This document shows positions 30,405-32,762 of a stretch of 32,762 nucleotides of DNA, one piece after another. The stretch is from Cryobacterium sp. (GTDB taxonomy: Bacteria > Actinomycetota > Actinomycetes > Actinomycetales > Microbacteriaceae): the NCBI GenBank assembly GCA_014376815.1, contig JACMQV010000098.1:1-32762 (forward strand), given 5' to 3'. Below the pieces are notes generated by a model, which saw only the letters and a program-made list of their open reading frames with translations, was not told where the DNA came from and searched no databases. The position numbers were made by a program, and so were the translations under genes. The first letter of the stretch is position 1. Each line of letters starts with the position of its first letter.

Positions 30405-32510
30405 ATGACCAGTGCAGGTTTCTCCCGGCGTCGTTTTCTCAGCACTGCGGCTGCCGCAGCGGCCCTGGGGGCCTCGAGTTCTCTTCTCCCTCCCTCTGTG
30501 CAGGCTGCGATGGCGTTGCCGATGCGCTCCGGCGGGCTGAAGGCCATCAAGCACGTCATCGTGCTTATGCAGGAGAACAGGTCCTTCGACCACTACTTCG
30601 GCTCCCTGAGCGGAGTTCGCGGCTTCGCGGATCAGGCGGCGTTGCGCTTGCCCAACGGCAAATCAGTTTTTGAACAAGCCGCGGTCGGAGGCGAGGCCGT
30701 ATTGCCGTTCTCCTTGCGGAAAGCCGCAGAGCTGGCCGGCCGCCCGGCCTCCGATATCCAGTATCTGGGCGCACTAGATCATTCCTGGACGGGGACGACC
30801 ACGGCGTGGGGCCAGGGGTGGTACGACAAGTGGATCCCGTCCAAGAGCCCGTCGACCATGACGTACTACGAACGCGCGGACATTCCACTGCAATACGAGC
30901 TGGCGGATACGTTCACCATCTGCGATGCGTACCACTGCTCAATCAATGGATCCACGAACCCTAACCGTAACTATCTCTGGTCTGGGACGGTGGGTAACGA
31001 ACCTGGTTCCGCGTCCCGTGCCGTCACAAACGCGGCCTATGGCTATGACCACGCCGGGTACGACTGGACCACCTACCCGGAGCGTCTACAGGAGGCCGGG
31101 GTGTCCTGGCGGATCTACCAGGACTGGGACAACTTCACCGACAATGCGGTGGAGTACTTCCAGACCTTCAAGAAGATCGGCCACAAGATGCTGGCCGCCG
31201 TGGACGGTCGCCTGCGCACCACGGAGGAGTTCTACGACGGTCTTCTCGCTCAGGCCCCCGCCGAACAGCAGCGGCTGCTGGCCCAACTCGACCAGGGCCG
31301 TGAGCTTCTCAGCGAGGCGGAGAAGTCGCTCTTCGACAAGGCAATGTGGCGCGGCAATCCGGATACCATGCTCGATCGACTGCGCGCCGATATTGCCGCC
31401 AAAGCGCTCCCCGAGGTCAGCTGGATTGTCCCTTCGGCCGCGGACTCTGAGCATCCCGGAGCCTCCACACCGGTGGGCAGCGCGGGATTCGTCTACCGAC
31501 TGCTCGACACGATCGCGAGCGACCCCGAGACCTGGGCGACCACGGCCATCTTCCTCAACTTCGATGAAAACGATGGCTACTTCGACCACGTCCCGCCGCC
31601 GGTTGCGCCGCGACCGGAGTCCGGCAGCGGCGATGACTGGTTTGGTGGCTCGCCCATCGGCTTGGGCCCGCGGGTGCCGATGACGGTCATCTCCCCGTGG
31701 ACGATTGGCGGGTATGTCAGTTCAGAAGTATTCGATCACACGTCCGTGATCCGTTTCCTGGAACGCTGGACTGGGGTTGAAGAGCCAAATATCTCCGCGT
31801 GGCGGCGCACCGTCTGCGGAGATCTAACCGGCGTTTTCGACTTCACCACGGCCGGGACTCAGCCCCAGCTGGATCGCCCTGGCCCGGTTCCCGGCACCAT
31901 CGACCGCTGGCATCCCACCCCACCGGTCGCTCAGACCTCACCAATCCAGGAGTCCGGCACCCGTCCGGCTCGCCCGTTGCCCTACCGTCCGCAGATTTCC
32001 GCCCAGGCCAATCAGGCGGGCAACCTGGCGCTGGTAATGTCCAACGCCGGTCCGCGGTCCACACACTTCACGCTCTACGGTTATGCGGCTGAATACGCTG
32101 TTCCGCAGCATTACGACGTGCAGACGCGACTGAGCGTTGACGTTCCGGTGAAGAGCGGGAAATTCGACCTCGCCATCTCCGGGCCGAATGGGTTCCAGTA
32201 CGAGCTCACCGGCACATCTGCCGGCGCGGCTGTTGGAGTGGACGCCAGCATCACGGAGAGCCGGGGCCTCAGCGAGGTTGAGCTCGCAGTCAGCAACGCC
32301 GGATCCGTTGCGCTCACGCTGACGTTTACGTCCCTGAACTACGTCAGCCATGCCCAAACCCAGGTCCTGCGCCCCGGACAGCGGAGGCAGCTCAGGTGGC
32401 CGGTCCTCGACGGCTGGTACGACCTTGAAATCGCGACGTCGGAGGATTCCACATTCCGCCGCCGACTGACAGGACGGGTCGAGGACGGCGGCACCGGCGT
32501 CACGGGCTGA
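30405..32510 (+). CDS. Tat-exported phospholipase C (phosphocholine-specific type)
   Basis: A 701-residue secreted phosphoesterase. The N-terminus is a twin-arginine signal (SRRRFLSTAAAAAALGASSS, RRRFL at 8-12). The catalytic domain (about 45-500) starts IKHVIVLMQENRSFDHYFGSL (ENRSFDHYFG at 57-66, holding the nucleophile region) and includes CSINGSTNPNRNYLWSG, VSWIVPSAADSEHP and FLNFDENDGYFDHVPPP. Two C-terminal beta domains of about 80 residues (DUF756 type) follow. The order is that of bacterial PC-PLC/AcpA-family enzymes, which cleave phospholipid head groups outside the cell. GAAAGG precedes ATG 30405. A PHO-box-like repeat lies upstream, which suggests induction by phosphate shortage. 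Confidence 0.95.
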   Translation: MTSAGFSRRRFLSTAAAAAALGASSSLLPPSVQAAMALPMRSGGLKAIKHVIVLMQENRSFDHYFGSLSGVRGFADQAALRLPNGKSVFEQAAVGGEAVLPFSLRKAAELAGRPASDIQYLGALDHSWTGTTTAWGQGWYDKWIPSKSPSTMTYYERADIPLQYELADTFTICDAYHCSINGSTNPNRNYLWSGTVGNEPGSASRAVTNAAYGYDHAGYDWTTYPERLQEAGVSWRIYQDWDNFTDNAVEYFQTFKKIGHKMLAAVDGRLRTTEEFYDGLLAQAPAEQQRLLAQLDQGRELLSEAEKSLFDKAMWRGNPDTMLDRLRADIAAKALPEVSWIVPSAADSEHPGASTPVGSAGFVYRLLDTIASDPETWATTAIFLNFDENDGYFDHVPPPVAPRPESGSGDDWFGGSPIGLGPRVPMTVISPWTIGGYVSSEVFDHTSVIRFLERWTGVEEPNISAWRRTVCGDLTGVFDFTTAGTQPQLDRPGPVPGTIDRWHPTPPVAQTSPIQESGTRPARPLPYRPQISAQANQAGNLALVMSNAGPRSTHFTLYGYAAEYAVPQHYDVQTRLSVDVPVKSGKFDLAISGPNGFQYELTGTSAGAAVGVDASITESRGLSEVELAVSNAGSVALTLTFTSLNYVSHAQTQVLRPGQRRQLRWPVLDGWYDLEIATSEDSTFRRRLTGRVEDGGTGVTG

Positions 32511-32667
32511 GATCCGCGAGGAAAGGCCTTACGCGTCAACTCGTCGAACGCGGGACTTTCGTCCCTTCGCCGAGCACTCGTGCTTGTGGGGCCATGCAGA
32601 TGGCCGCCCTCGAGGCAACCCTCGGGGCTTTGCCGCCCGTGGTGCCCAAGGAGAGGAACAGGTCCCC

Positions 32668-32762
32668 GTGACAACGACAACGACCAGGGAGTACCGAGAC
32701 ACGCAAGTCGATGTGAAGCTAGTGCTCTGCGCACTGTGGATCGCGATGCTGTTCGTGTTCGC
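32668..32762 (+). CDS. Start of a DUF6326-like membrane protein (cut by window edge)
   Basis: A GTG start with AGGAGAGGAA upstream opens a frame reading TTTTTREYRDTQVDVKLVL, then CALWIAMLFVFA at the window end. The REYxDxQVDV opening and the first membrane helix recall small four-helix DUF6326 proteins. Only 31 residues are visible. The 157 bases between the phospholipase stop and this start show no gene; the CCTCGAGG-containing stretch near 32610 may be a weak hairpin. Confidence 0.55.
   Translation, partial: MTTTTTREYRDTQVDVKLVLCALWIAMLFVF

Overview
The window looks like chromosomal DNA of a high-GC Gram-positive actinobacterium, most likely Microbacteriaceae (Cryobacterium/Leifsonia-like). 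This rests on the strong G/C third-position bias, GTG/TTG starts, and lineage-typical families: a DUF3097 protein, a CarD regulator, an MMPL transporter, a long-form isocitrate lyase and an actinobacterial-type helicase C-terminus. The family placement is inference from protein similarity recalled without a search. I see no rRNA, tRNA, insertion sequence, prophage or CRISPR array.

Layout. 1-5.1 kb: helicase tail, a trans-sulfuration PLP enzyme divergent from an Lrp/AsnC regulator, a broken TMEM175-type channel gene, a cold-shock protein, a DUF3097 protein and a slipin. 5.2-11 kb: a SRAP (YedK/HMCES-type) protein, a 54-residue membrane protein, an SMP-30 lactonase, a DUF1345 membrane protein, a J-domain protein, a HAD phosphatase, a frameshifted DUF4097 protein, a small Cys-rich protein and a 30-residue remnant of a CoA-disulfide-reductase-type flavoprotein. 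11.1-13.3 kb: an MMPL exporter. 13.3-17.6 kb, minus strand: a decayed aerobic CO-dehydrogenase-type (cox) operon in the order coxM-coxS-coxL'-'coxE-coxG-xdhC. coxS and xdhC look whole. coxM and coxG have in-frame internal gaps, and coxL is fused in frame to a damaged coxE.

17.8-21.2 kb: a TetR regulator divergent from aguB-aguA (agmatine to putrescine) plus an isochorismatase-like hydrolase, with a perfect 18-bp palindrome between them. 21.2-25.3 kb: a CarD paralogue, a 5'-3' exonuclease, a VOC protein, a clipped small membrane protein and isocitrate lyase. 25.5-29.6 kb: a DUF1801 protein with a short probable gene remnant upstream, an SDR oxidoreductase, an F420-reductase-like protein, and a divergent EamA exporter/MarR regulator pair around a 35-bp nested palindrome. 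29.8-32.8 kb: a DUF1232 protein, a Tat-exported phospholipase C behind a PHO-box-like repeat, and the start of a DUF6326-like membrane protein.

The most striking feature is not a new system. It is the density of internal deletions and homopolymer frameshifts: TMEM175, DUF4097, the CoA-disulfide reductase remnant, coxM, coxL/E, the coxE tail, coxG, the 23.4-kb small protein and the 26.0-kb remnant. Several joins keep the reading frame. This is either extensive real gene decay or an assembly problem, and reads across the joins would decide. The best-supported regulatory circuits are the TetR/agu and MarR/EamA palindromes.
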